From positions 1 to 40,600 of IMG/VR virus record IMGVR_UViG_3300050119_000110: a stretch of 40,600 bases of DNA; one strand, 5' to 3'. Numbering within the stretch: the first letter of the stretch is position 1; each line of letters starts with the position of its first letter. Shown here piece after piece: positions 31,566 through 39,399 of this stretch. The stretch is from a virus. Both the position numbers and the translations under genes were made by a program. The notes under the pieces were generated by a model. It saw only the letters and a program-made list of their open reading frames with translations. It was not told the DNA's origin and ran no database searches.

Positions 31566-34175
31566 ATGCCAATTATAAGTTTAGTTTTTAATGTTACTGG
31601 TTTTCAGGGCATTGTTCCTCGTATTGTTTATGTCGAATCTACTGATGATATAGCTGATATTTTAGAGCCAAATTATCTAATTAATAATTCTTTGAGCTCG
31701 GTTTATGCATATCAATTTTTACCTACTGATGTTTTCTTTATATCTTATCAAGATGTAAATTTTAATATTTTTAGGCCGGTATTTACAGATAATGGTATTA
31801 CTATAACGCTGTATTTATTTTCCGCAGGAACATCGGTAGTTCTTCCTGTATTTCCTAATCATTTTGCTATTTTTTCGGATAATGAGGGAACCATTAAAGA
31901 TGGTGGTTTGCAAGGACAGGCATCCTTAAAGAATGTAACTGATAATTCTCAACCCTTAGTTGTTTCTATTTTCAATCCATCGGTCGTCCATGATATTCCG
32001 TATTTTCGAGATATTAATGGAACGATTCAGGATAGCGGAGTTAAATTTAGTAATGCTTCATTGGGAACTGCTGTTACTGTTCAGGCTCCTGTGATTTCTG
32101 GTGCTATTGCGATTTTTGATGATACAGCTGGAAGTCTTAGTTCGGGTGGAATTTCACCATCAGACCCTTCATTACCCACGGTTGCATCTGTTATTGTTCC
32201 AACGATAGTAAATCATATTGCTCTGTTTGCTGATACAAATGGAACTATTCAAGATATTAATATCTCTCCTACAAACGCCGCTCTAAATAAAGTTGTATCT
32301 TTCCAAGGTACAAGCTCTATAAATAACATTGCATTATTTGCTGACACGGTAGGAACTATAAAAGATTCGTTTATTAGGCCTTCTAATCCTGCATTAACTA
32401 CAGTTGCATCTGTAGCGGGTCTTTCGGTCATAGGCCATTTTGCAATGTTCGGGGACGCTAACGGCACTATTCAAGACTTAAATATATCTCCTACTAATAT
32501 TTCATTCCCCTTTGTAGCTTCTGTTCAGGGGCCTACGGTAGTGGGTACTTTTGCATTATTTACTGACACAAGGGGAACAATTCAGGCAGTGGCGAGTACT
32601 GGCATACGCCCTACAGACCCCACGAAGCCTTTAGTAGTATCACTAGATTCAGCGCCTGTTGTTTTTGGAGATATCCCAACTTTTACTGCGACAAGCGGAA
32701 CTATTGGAGATACTGGATTAAGCCCAACAGATGGAACGAAACATAAATTAGTATCTCTAAATGCAGCGCCTGTAATTGTGGGAAATTTTCCGAAATTTAG
32801 CGCTACGAATGGGACTGTGGTGGATTCAGGTTTGAGCCCTTCAGATCCAACTCAGCTCGTATTGGTAGCTATGGATGGTTTAGCAACCATTCATAATATT
32901 CCATTTTTTGAAGATGTTTCTGGAACTGTTATAGATTTAGGAATTACCGCTACAGATATAACGAAGACTAAATTAGTTTCTCTAGATTCAACTCCCGTTG
33001 TAGTTGGAAATTTTTCAACATTTAGCGCAACTAACGGAACTATACACGATTCTGGAATAAGTCCGTCGGACTCTGGTCTATCTAAAGTAGCCTCCGTTGT
33101 AACGCCTGTAATGGTTAATCATATCCCTTTATTCTCTGATATAGATGGCACTCTTGCAGATGTAAATATAGAGCCAAGCAATCCTCTCTTTCCCTTTTTA
33201 GCTTCTGTTTCCGGAGCCGGCATTGTTGGTCATTTTGCATCTTTTCAAGATGTGGCTGGAAGCATACAAGATTCTGGGCTTACGCCTACAGACCCAACAA
33301 GGGCAAAATTAGTTTCATTAAACTCAGCTCCAGTTATTGTCGGAGATATCGCAACGTTTAGCGCTACTACTGGAACGATTCAAGATAGTGGAATAAGTCC
33401 AACTGATAGTTCTCAACCAAAAGTAACCTCCTTAACTGCTGCACCTGTTGTAAGTGGAAACTTTCCAACATTTGTGGCAACAAATGGAACATTACATGAT
33501 AGTGGAACGAGCCCATCAAGTACTGCCTTATCAAAAGTAGCTTCTGTTGTAAATCCAGTTGTCGTTAATCGTATTCCTGTGTTCTATGATACTAGCGGTA
33601 CCATACAAGATGTTGGAATAAGTCCTAGTGATGCTGGATTTGCTAAATTAGCTTCTGTTTCGGGAGCTACTGTTGTTGGTAATGTTGCAATATTTTCTGA
33701 TATTGTTGGATCTATTCAAGATTCAGGGGTTCTACTTGTCCCCACTTATTTTGCCGCCTTAAATAATGCCGGAGCTCCCATTACAGTTCTTGCAACCCAT
33801 AATACTCAGCTAATTTGCACAACAATCGTATTAGATAATGCATCTGGATATAGCAACATCAATGCAAGATATACAGTCCCAGCAGGAAGGGGCGGTATTT
33901 ACAGAATGACTTACACACTAAATATTGGAATAACGCCCGGAAGTCCTCCTATTGAATTTTATGTGCAAACTTCATTTATTATAAATAATTCAACGGCGGT
34001 TAATACACAAAATCAGGTTTATACAATCCAATCGGGGTCTGAATTTCTTACATCTTCAAATGCTATTTTATACTCACTTTCAGCCGGAGATACCGTTGCC
34101 GTGCTATTTGTTAATACTGGGCCAGCCGACGTTCAATTATATGGTTGCTGGTTTGAGGGTTCTTTAATTACATAA
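31566..34175 (+). CDS. Long tail fibre with 17 repeats and C1q-like tip
   Basis: An 869-residue fibre. After an N-terminal module (residues 1-95, with VYVESTDDIADILEPNYLI) there are 17 repeats of about 36 residues with the core 'F-x-D-x2-GTI-x-DSGISPSD-x4-KVASV'. The last 145 residues (AALNNAGAPITVLATHNTQL, YTVPAGRGGIYRMTYTLNIG, LSAGDTVAVLFVNTGPADVQ) look like a C1q or TNF-type jelly-roll tip. The next gene is a shorter paralogue. Likely receptor-binding. Confidence 0.8.
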   Translation: MPIISLVFNVTGFQGIVPRIVYVESTDDIADILEPNYLINNSLSSVYAYQFLPTDVFFISYQDVNFNIFRPVFTDNGITITLYLFSAGTSVVLPVFPNHFAIFSDNEGTIKDGGLQGQASLKNVTDNSQPLVVSIFNPSVVHDIPYFRDINGTIQDSGVKFSNASLGTAVTVQAPVISGAIAIFDDTAGSLSSGGISPSDPSLPTVASVIVPTIVNHIALFADTNGTIQDINISPTNAALNKVVSFQGTSSINNIALFADTVGTIKDSFIRPSNPALTTVASVAGLSVIGHFAMFGDANGTIQDLNISPTNISFPFVASVQGPTVVGTFALFTDTRGTIQAVASTGIRPTDPTKPLVVSLDSAPVVFGDIPTFTATSGTIGDTGLSPTDGTKHKLVSLNAAPVIVGNFPKFSATNGTVVDSGLSPSDPTQLVLVAMDGLATIHNIPFFEDVSGTVIDLGITATDITKTKLVSLDSTPVVVGNFSTFSATNGTIHDSGISPSDSGLSKVASVVTPVMVNHIPLFSDIDGTLADVNIEPSNPLFPFLASVSGAGIVGHFASFQDVAGSIQDSGLTPTDPTRAKLVSLNSAPVIVGDIATFSATTGTIQDSGISPTDSSQPKVTSLTAAPVVSGNFPTFVATNGTLHDSGTSPSSTALSKVASVVNPVVVNRIPVFYDTSGTIQDVGISPSDAGFAKLASVSGATVVGNVAIFSDIVGSIQDSGVLLVPTYFAALNNAGAPITVLATHNTQLICTTIVLDNASGYSNINARYTVPAGRGGIYRMTYTLNIGITPGSPPIEFYVQTSFIINNSTAVNTQNQVYTIQSGSEFLTSSNAILYSLSAGDTVAVLFVNTGPADVQLYGCWFEGSLIT

Positions 34176-34215
34176 AATTTTAACCATTTAACTTTTCCAT
34201 AATAGGAGTTTTACA

Positions 34216-35283
34216 ATGCCCATTAAGTCAGTTTCACAAACATTAACCGGAACCGTACAAGTTAATCCCCAAACAGGAGAAGTTTCTCCTCAAGTTACTT
34301 ATATAACTACTACCGATGATTTGGCTACTTTCACGACACCTAACTATATTTATTATTTAAAAGCCCAAGGTTTTACTTTTGGTCCCCAAGATATTGTATG
34401 GGTAACTTGTCCTGCTCCTGATGTAACTCCACTTCAATGGATGACACTACTTTGCAATTTAGATCTGAATGACAACCAAATTACTTTGGTTCCTGATTCC
34501 ACTAATGGAAATGTTATTGGCCCAGTAACCCCAAGCCATATCGCAGTATTTGCTACCATGGAAGGCGCCGTTTCTGACGGGGGCGTTCTTGGAAATGCCG
34601 CTCATAAAAATGTTTCAGATAATACGAAGCCCGCATTAGTATCTATTAATGGCTCAACAGCAATCGGAGACTTAGCTGCATTTTCTGATGTTAATGGCAC
34701 TCTAATTAATAGCGGTGTTACTCCATCTGATAACACTAAGGCACGAGTTGCATCAGTATTTAGCTCTACAGCCGTTGGAAATATTCCTATTTTTAGTGAT
34801 ATCTTAGGAACAATTTCAGATTCAGGAACGGCCCCAAGTAGCACTACATCCCATGTTTCAGCAGTAAGCGGTTCCGTAGTAATAGGACATTTGCCGGTGT
34901 TTAGTGACGTATTGGGAACAATTATTGACTCAGGAATATCCCCATCCGCAACTACATTTGTTTGGAGTGGCATTGCAGGAACTTCACACGCGCTTGCGGC
35001 AGCCAATGGTAATTGGACAGAGAATGCAGGCCTAACAACCTTTACGTTGCCTACGACAATTGCTGCTGGTGATGTATGTGCGGTTGTCGGCTCATCTGCT
35101 GGTGGATGGACAATAACCCAAGGAACTGGACAACAAATAAGGAATGGAACTTCATTAACCACATTAGGATCTGGAGGTTCTTTATCTTCTACTGCTCGAG
35201 GGGATTGTGTATATCTTCTGTGCACTACAGCCAATACTATCTTTATAGTAATCAATAGTTCAGGAAATTTGACGCCAGTTTAA
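34216..35283 (+). CDS. Short fibre paralogue with alternative tip
   Basis: A 355-residue protein with the same N-terminal plan as the previous fibre (TYITTTDDLATFTTPNYIYY against VYVESTDDIADILEPNYLI) and four of the same repeats (GTISDSG, GTIIDSG). Its tip differs: residues 255-355 (TTFTLPTTIAAGDVCAVVGS, AGGWTITQGTGQQIRNGTSL) match the knob-like domain of the protein at 22078-22515. The gene ends at 35283, directly against the stop of a convergent gene, with no terminator visible between them. Confidence 0.8.
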   Translation: MPIKSVSQTLTGTVQVNPQTGEVSPQVTYITTTDDLATFTTPNYIYYLKAQGFTFGPQDIVWVTCPAPDVTPLQWMTLLCNLDLNDNQITLVPDSTNGNVIGPVTPSHIAVFATMEGAVSDGGVLGNAAHKNVSDNTKPALVSINGSTAIGDLAAFSDVNGTLINSGVTPSDNTKARVASVFSSTAVGNIPIFSDILGTISDSGTAPSSTTSHVSAVSGSVVIGHLPVFSDVLGTIIDSGISPSATTFVWSGIAGTSHALAAANGNWTENAGLTTFTLPTTIAAGDVCAVVGSSAGGWTITQGTGQQIRNGTSLTTLGSGGSLSSTARGDCVYLLCTTANTIFIVINSSGNLTPV

Positions 35284-35475
35284 TTATTTCCAAACATGAT
35301 GGTGGTCCGGAACAAAGACTAGAGATACCGAGTCCGGGGCGCCATCTGCGGAAGCTGATTCAGAAGTGCATCGAACGAGCCATCCTCCGTAAACAGGACA
35401 TCTTTGTGTATCTATAGTAGATATTGTTCCTTCATACGCATTACTTTCATGTAAATTTTCCCATTCTAAATTCAT
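35284..35475 (-). CDS. Hypothetical small protein
   Basis: A 63-residue protein on the minus strand, with AGGAAATAAAATA before the ATG. It has two cysteines in a strand-like context (RCPVYGGWLVRCTSES) and ends SVSLVFVPDHHHVWK. That pattern, GGWLVR then 'VFVPD..H.W', looks like a small beta-barrel phage protein, but I cannot name a family. It is the last gene of the leftward operon, stop to stop with the fibre gene. The 116 bases to the next gene hold a weak inverted repeat (AAGGTG/CACCTT, 35492-35518). Confidence 0.65.
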   Translation of the reverse strand: MNLEWENLHESNAYEGTISTIDTQRCPVYGGWLVRCTSESASADGAPDSVSLVFVPDHHHVWK

Positions 35476-35591
35476 TATTTTATTTCCTGATAAGGTGGGC
35501 CAGAAAAGTGTTCACCTTTTCATCTTCACTGAAATCCTCGGAGGGGATTAATCTCAATGATGTTCTACACTTGAACTATGGCCCAAAACGA

Positions 35592-35954
35592 TTACGAAGT
35601 TGCTACAGGAGTTGCAGGCGCCGTTTCTACCACAGGAGCAGCGTTTGCAGCGGTATTAGCAGCAATCTCAGCGGGTGTTTCAGGTGTTACGCCCATGCTC
35701 TTTTGTACGCTATTCCAGGTATTGTTAATAGCGAACTGAGCAATACGCATGATAATGCTACCCACTTCTCCAGTTCCTGAATTTGCCAACATACTTGTTT
35801 CTAATTGAACCAAGATTCCAGAGAGTGCATTACACACAATATTCAAGAAATCAGGATCGCCTTGTTGAGCTGTAATAAGAGGCGAAATGCTTCCCATTAA
35901 ACTTTCAATCTTCGTTTTTAAATCTGTTTCAACAGTACCTATGATATCGACCAT
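35592..35954 (-). CDS. Hypothetical protein of leftward operon
   Basis: A 120-residue protein with AGGAG seven bases before its ATG. Helical N-terminus (MVDIIGTVETDLKTKIESLM), a hydrophobic middle (FLNIVCNALSGILVQLETSM), and an alanine- and proline-rich disordered tail (ANTAANAAPVVETAPATPVA). It overlaps the start of the preceding membrane microprotein by 16 bases. No family recognised. Confidence 0.6.
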   Translation of the reverse strand: MVDIIGTVETDLKTKIESLMGSISPLITAQQGDPDFLNIVCNALSGILVQLETSMLANSGTGEVGSIIMRIAQFAINNTWNSVQKSMGVTPETPAEIAANTAANAAPVVETAPATPVATS

Positions 35955-36034
35955 AATAAAGCTCCTAATAAATAAACGCTGGCAACAAATGCCACCGTGG
36001 TTAATAATTCTGTGATTATATACTTGATACTCAT
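35939..36034 (-). CDS. Membrane microprotein
   Basis: A 31-residue protein (MSIKYIITELLTTVAFVASV, then YLLGALLWSIS) with GGAGCTATAAA before the ATG. Residues 10-29 form one membrane helix. It lies one base after the gene at 36036-36308 and overlaps the next gene, so coupling is likely. A second holin candidate, but unproven. Confidence 0.55.
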   Translation of the reverse strand: MSIKYIITELLTTVAFVASVYLLGALLWSIS

Positions 36035-36035
36035 T

Positions 36036-36308
36036 TTATAGCTCCTTTATTTGTTGTCCATCCATAGCATATTTTATCAAAAGTGAATATTTTATATCTT
36101 TAACAAATGCTTCTAAAAGCGAATCGATACTTTCTAAAGTTGGTGAAATATTTTGATATAAAATCAAAATAGCAGACGCGTTTAATGTGCATAAATATTT
36201 AAACAATTCATGATTTCTAACTTTTGTTTCTAATTTTTCTTCATTCTCTTTCATAAAATTAAAAATATCATCGAGATGCTTTTCATACATCTCATAAGTC
36301 TTCTTCAT
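36036..36308 (-). CDS. Helical protein, paralogue of 36513-36812
   Basis: A 90-residue protein with a strong AAAGGAGATATAA ribosome site. It aligns with the product of 36513-36812: TYEMYEKHLDDIFNFMKENE against SFDMYARHVDDVVSYIRTMK, and LNASAILILYQN against LSASTILSFMGD, then SIDSLLEAFVKDIK against AIDDVLRAYVNAVK. The two flank the AlpA-like gene. Function unknown. Confidence 0.65.
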   Translation of the reverse strand: MKKTYEMYEKHLDDIFNFMKENEEKLETKVRNHELFKYLCTLNASAILILYQNISPTLESIDSLLEAFVKDIKYSLLIKYAMDGQQIKEL

Positions 36309-36491
36309 TTATATCTCCTTTTTTTGTTTTTTTTCAATCCATTCATTTACGTCTGTCTCGCACCATCCAACTATTTGGTCACTCAATTGAATCTTCCTTG
36401 GGAAATGTTCGGTATGACTCCATCTCCAAAGAGTCGCTCTACTTATACCACCTAACTTCTCTAACATCGCTTTTGTTCTTAATATTTTCAT
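36309..36491 (-). CDS. AlpA-like transcriptional regulator
   Basis: A 60-residue protein of the AlpA / MerR-like DNA-binding type: LGGISRATLWRWSHTEHFPR then KIQLSDQIVGWCETDVNEWI keep the family's 'S..TLYRW....FP..I.L....VGW...DV..W' pattern at full length. Such proteins regulate phage or prophage genes, including excision. It is one base from the next gene and has a weak ribosome site. Confidence 0.85.
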   Translation of the reverse strand: MKILRTKAMLEKLGGISRATLWRWSHTEHFPRKIQLSDQIVGWCETDVNEWIEKKQKKEI

Positions 36492-36512
36492 TATTATTTT
36501 TATTCCTATTAT

Positions 36513-36812
36513 TTAAGAGTTCATGGCGCTTATGTCGATGGGTATTCTTTCGGCCGCATCTTCCCGGTCTAACATCAATGTCTTAACTGCATTGACGTAA
36601 GCCCTCAGAACATCATCTATAGCACTATCATTTTGGTCACCCATAAAGGATAAAATTGTGGATGCACTTAAATGAGTGATATATAAATACAAGCCTTCTC
36701 CAATATTTTCACTGGCGCCTAGTTTTTTCATAGTCCTAATATAACTTACCACATCATCTACATGCCTCGCATACATGTCAAAAGAGGGCTTTAATTCATG
36801 CTTCTCATCCAT
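36513..36812 (-). CDS. Helical protein, paralogue of 36036-36308
   Basis: A 99-residue protein. MYARHVDDVVSYIRTMKKLG, YLYITHLSASTILSF and SAIDDVLRAYVNAVKTLM are shared with the gene at 36036-36308. It has GGAATAAAAATA upstream and a longer acidic tail (DREDAAERIPIDISA). No family recognised. Confidence 0.65.
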   Translation of the reverse strand: MDEKHELKPSFDMYARHVDDVVSYIRTMKKLGASENIGEGLYLYITHLSASTILSFMGDQNDSAIDDVLRAYVNAVKTLMLDREDAAERIPIDISAMNS

Positions 36813-36827
36813 TATTTTTATTCCTAT

Positions 36828-37256
36828 TTAAAACGGAATATCATCATCAAAAGGCTTTTCAGGGGTCTTAGCGCCTTCTGGCAATGATTCCTTGTAACCA
36901 TTAATCTTATTCTTAGGTCCGTACTTTCCACTATCGTCAGTCTCAATACCTAGTGCCAAAATACCACCTTTCCCGATGCAATCATCAGCAGTGATATTAC
37001 CAGCCTCATATTTTTCAAGAAGCCCTGTAATCTTGCAGAAAGCTTTGAGCTTAGCAGCTGCAGGCAAAGGAGACTCCAATAGATAATCAAAGATGGTTCT
37101 GGTTTTACCTAATCTATCCCAAACTTTAATGGTGAGCTTAATCATCTCATTGCCATTCTTTGAGGTAGTTTCTTCAGCATTAGCCACTTCAAATTGATAT
37201 TGCCCAATATCCCAGATATCTACTAATTCTTCGTCACTCTTCGGATTTGTTCTCAC
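36828..37256 (-). CDS. Single-stranded DNA-binding-like protein (DUF669 type)
   Basis: A 142-residue protein. The start is GTG at 37256, with AAGGGG seven bases upstream. The body (YQFEVANAEETTSKNGNEMI, KLTIKVWDRLGKTRTIFDYL) has the beta pattern of DUF669 proteins, and the last residues are FDDDIPF, the acidic tip typical of SSB proteins, used to recruit partner proteins. It follows the Sak4-like gene by 11 bases; phage Sak4 recombinases are usually paired with an SSB. Likely role: cover single-stranded DNA in phage recombination and replication. Confidence 0.8.
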   Translation of the reverse strand: MRTNPKSDEELVDIWDIGQYQFEVANAEETTSKNGNEMIKLTIKVWDRLGKTRTIFDYLLESPLPAAAKLKAFCKITGLLEKYEAGNITADDCIGKGGILALGIETDDSGKYGPKNKINGYKESLPEGAKTPEKPFDDDIPF

Positions 37257-37267
37257 TCTTTTTCCCC

Positions 37268-38206
37268 TTAATTGTCTTCAATAGATCGTAATATTCCATC
37301 TTCAGCGATTGCCTTAACTTCTTCCTCTGAAAAAACCTCAGGTAAGTTAACTTTTATTTCAACTTTTTTTTTAATCTTTGCATTTAAAAATGCAATGCAC
37401 TTCTTAATTGAATCTTGACCCATTTCGCCAAATGATTGAGCGCCAGCTTTATCCAACCATTTCATAAACACATCTTCTGGAACTTTGAGCAATTCAATTA
37501 AATGCTCTAACTCTTCAATCTCTTCTTTGGACGCAAGCACCTCAATTTCAGACTCTTTCTCTAGAATATCTCGCCCATACATCTTAGCCATTGACTCGTA
37601 ACTAAATGGAAAGACTTCACCATCAGGGAAGGTTTCAATGCGGGATTTCTTTACGAGAGCAAACCGCTCCTTTCCTCTCTTTTGAATCTCAAATACAAGG
37701 TCGAAAAGATAATCTAGCTTCTTATAGCAATCAAAAGTCTGACCCAACACAGCCATGTTCTGGCCGTATTCATTCTTTGAATGAGAAGTAATGATTATAT
37801 TCATGTCTAGACGAAGCAACAAACTTAATAAATGTTTTATTTGTTTATTAGCATCTGAATAATGACGGCCAAAATCAGTCCCATTCTTCAGCGCAGACTT
37901 ATCTAGCAAATCATTGTAGAGGGTAGTCAATGGATCTATAATTAAAGTCTTGTAATCATGCCTCTCTGTCAACAATGCCTTCACTTCATGAATCAATTCA
38001 TCAAAGTCCCCCGTTTGAAATAAGGCGCCATTATTCTGATTTAATATTCGAATGTATTGAGCATTCTCAGCGCCCTTTTCCGTATCTATTAAATAAGGAT
38101 TTGGGAATTGAATTGCAGCTGTCGTTTTACCAACACCAGCTGCTCCATAAAAAAGAGCCTTTAACCTCTTCTTAATTTCGTCTGGCCGCTTGCCTCTAAG
38201 AGCCAT
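37268..38206 (-). CDS. Sak4-like recombination ATPase
   Basis: A 312-residue RecA-fold ATPase. Walker A is YGAAGVGKTT (residues 20-29) and Walker B is KTLIIDPLTTLY with Asp91. NIIITSHSKNEYGQ follows as the sensor region. This is the phage Sak4 / AAA_24 type, a single-strand annealing or strand-exchange protein related to Rad51. GAGGAG precedes the ATG, and the gene overlaps its upstream neighbour by 11 bases. The C-terminal 80 residues are helical and acidic. Together with the SSB-like protein it forms the phage recombination module. Confidence 0.85.
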   Translation of the reverse strand: MALRGKRPDEIKKRLKALFYGAAGVGKTTAAIQFPNPYLIDTEKGAENAQYIRILNQNNGALFQTGDFDELIHEVKALLTERHDYKTLIIDPLTTLYNDLLDKSALKNGTDFGRHYSDANKQIKHLLSLLLRLDMNIIITSHSKNEYGQNMAVLGQTFDCYKKLDYLFDLVFEIQKRGKERFALVKKSRIETFPDGEVFPFSYESMAKMYGRDILEKESEIEVLASKEEIEELEHLIELLKVPEDVFMKWLDKAGAQSFGEMGQDSIKKCIAFLNAKIKKKVEIKVNLPEVFSEEEVKAIAEDGILRSIEDN

Positions 38207-38498
38207 GACTAATCTCCTCTGTGTGCGCTTCTAACCAATGTGAATATAAATCTAATCTAGGAGAAGGAGTGCCATCTTGTTTAGCTCGATGCTCCCACCA
38301 TTGCATGCATTCTTGAATCAACTGACTCTTAAATCTTTCTTCTTTTATTTGGCGACGTTCTTTATCAAATTCTTTGTAGGTCTTCTTCAAAATATTTATC
38401 TCTGTCAACAAGCTATCCAGATAATGATGAATGTCTTTTGATTCTGTGAACATCTTTGCAGTCTCAACTCTAATCTTCGATATAATTTTCTTATGCAT
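38196..38498 (-). CDS. Hypothetical helical protein
   Basis: A 100-residue charged helical protein. TKMFT-like start aside, the main visible feature is a coiled coil (INILKKTYKEFDKERRQIKE) followed by LIQECMQWWEHRAKQDG and a polar end. The pattern 'W..HR...DGTPSPR....Y..WL' is unfamiliar to me. It overlaps the Sak4-like gene start. Confidence 0.6.
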   Translation of the reverse strand: MHKKIISKIRVETAKMFTESKDIHHYLDSLLTEINILKKTYKEFDKERRQIKEERFKSQLIQECMQWWEHRAKQDGTPSPRLDLYSHWLEAHTEEISHGS

Positions 38499-38510
38499 GA
38501 TTAATTCCTT

Positions 38511-38759
38511 TTATTTTAAATCTTGAGTACGTCTAATAATACCAATACATTCCCTAACTTCAGTAATGAGTTTTATGCTTCGCGAAGAAATTTCCAATAA
38601 TTCTTCTTCCAATTCAGCTAAATTATCAATGGCCGTTATAGTCAGTTTATATCTTTCTGAATTTTCTTTTTTTATTTGAGCCGCCATTTCTTTCCATTCT
38701 TCACTTTGATTTTCAACATTACCAAACGGAAACATTTCTCTAGCTTCTTTACTGTCCAT
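38511..38759 (-). CDS. Hypothetical coiled-coil protein, first gene of left operon
   Basis: An 82-residue acidic protein with AAGGAGAATAAAA ahead of the ATG. Coiled coil in LTITAIDNLAELEEELLEIS and in IKLITEVRECIGIIRR. It is the first gene after the leftward promoter (38842-38870), so it is expressed earliest in that direction. No family recognised. Confidence 0.6.
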   Translation of the reverse strand: MDSKEAREMFPFGNVENQSEEWKEMAAQIKKENSERYKLTITAIDNLAELEEELLEISSRSIKLITEVRECIGIIRRTQDLK

Positions 38760-38790
38760 TTTTATTCTCCTTATTATTGATTTATGGTAA

Positions 38791-38806
38791 CTTTACACAA
38801 AGTCAG
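38791..38806. promoter_or_regulatory. Second operator candidate in control region
   Basis: CTTTACACAAAGTCAG (reverse strand CTGACTTTGTGTAAAG) keeps the TGACT and GTAAAG parts of the operator seen in the promoter 64 bases away. It lies between the leftward promoter and the first leftward gene, where a bound protein would act as a roadblock or support looping. Confidence 0.45.
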
Positions 38807-38827
38807 TAAAACATCTGAACAATAACA

Positions 38828-38870
38828 TTGACTTCAGGTTAAATATATATAATACTTTACTCTGAGTCAA
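38828..38870. promoter_or_regulatory. Divergent overlapping promoters with shared operator
   Basis: Leftward: -35 TTGACT (reverse of 38865-38870), 17-base spacer, -10 TATATT (reverse of 38842-38847). Rightward, for the XRE gene: -10 TATAAT (38848-38853), with TTGACT at 38828-38833 only 14 bases upstream, so the -35 is uncertain. The operator CTTTACTCTGAGTCAAG (38855-38871) covers the leftward spacer. ATAATACTTTACTCTG (38849-38864) is the exact reverse of the right early promoter element. The plan is like the operator region of a lambdoid switch. Confidence 0.7.
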
Positions 38871-38897
38871 GTATTTATTTCAAATAAAGGTAGCGAA

Positions 38898-39122
38898 ATG
38901 CCGTTGAATGAAAAGATTAAAGAGATTAGAAAGCTATTAGACATGACTCAAATTGAATTAGCCCAGGAATTAGGGCTTAGGATTTCATATGGAAGGAATA
39001 ACAGTAAGAGCAGTCCTAGCATTAGTTCTTACGAGAATGGTCGTAGGGTGCCTTCCGTGGCAGTTTTAACCAAATTAATTAAGCTATGTAAGCGTTATAA
39101 TCTTCTAGTTGAACTTCCATAG
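38898..39122 (+). CDS. XRE-family repressor or Cro-like regulator
   Basis: A 74-residue helix-turn-helix protein. The core reads KIKEIRKLLDMTQIELAQEL then SPSISSYENGRRVPSVAVLT, the classic XRE pattern. Between helices 2 and 3 there is an insert of about 8-10 residues (RISYGRNNSKSS) compared with Cro. There is no C-terminal LexA-like protease domain, so it is not a full CI. An AAGGTAGCGA ribosome site precedes the ATG. It probably binds the CTTTAC-N5-GTAAAG operators next to it and at 1019-1035. Its last 44 bases overlap a convergent gene. Confidence 0.85.
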   Translation: MPLNEKIKEIRKLLDMTQIELAQELGLRISYGRNNSKSSPSISSYENGRRVPSVAVLTKLIKLCKRYNLLVELP

Positions 39123-39384
39123 GTCTTGCGTTTATCTTTTCTAATTCATCTTGAGCTATTAGAAGGGGTCCTCGATTTTTAAGTGCGTCATCTTTTTGCA
39201 AATAAAGTTCTTGGCAGATAAAGTTTTCAAGCATTCTCTTTTTCTCACTCGTATTATTCATTCTCGAAATATCTCGAACTCTTTCTATTCGTTCAGCATA
39301 GGGATATTTGAACATATCGGTAAGATTCTTTTGCGCTTCTTTTCTAATTTGAGCTGCTAGGGATGGGGTTTTGTAGTTAATCAT
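39079..39384 (-). CDS. Hypothetical protein, paralogue of 39400-39783
   Basis: A 101-residue protein on the minus strand. It shares MFKYPYAERIERVRDIS, KKRMLENFICQELYL and NRGPLLIAQDELEKI with the product of 39400-39783 (MFKYPYQQRMDKVISII, KKHLLEEFVREEWYL, NRGYALYAARKELAEI). The 3' end overlaps the XRE gene by 44 bases in antisense. No known family. Confidence 0.65.
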   Translation of the reverse strand: MINYKTPSLAAQIRKEAQKNLTDMFKYPYAERIERVRDISRMNNTSEKKRMLENFICQELYLQKDDALKNRGPLLIAQDELEKINARPMEVQLEDYNAYIA

Positions 39385-39399
39385 TTTTATTTTCCTTTA

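Noticed and set aside
34602-35255. Antisense frame of 217 codons
   Set aside because: It mirrors the repetitive fibre gene; the open frame follows from codon bias in the repeats.
35424-35780. Plus-strand frame of 118 codons
   Set aside because: It overlaps two better supported minus-strand genes and is rich in Ser, Phe and Arg without pattern.
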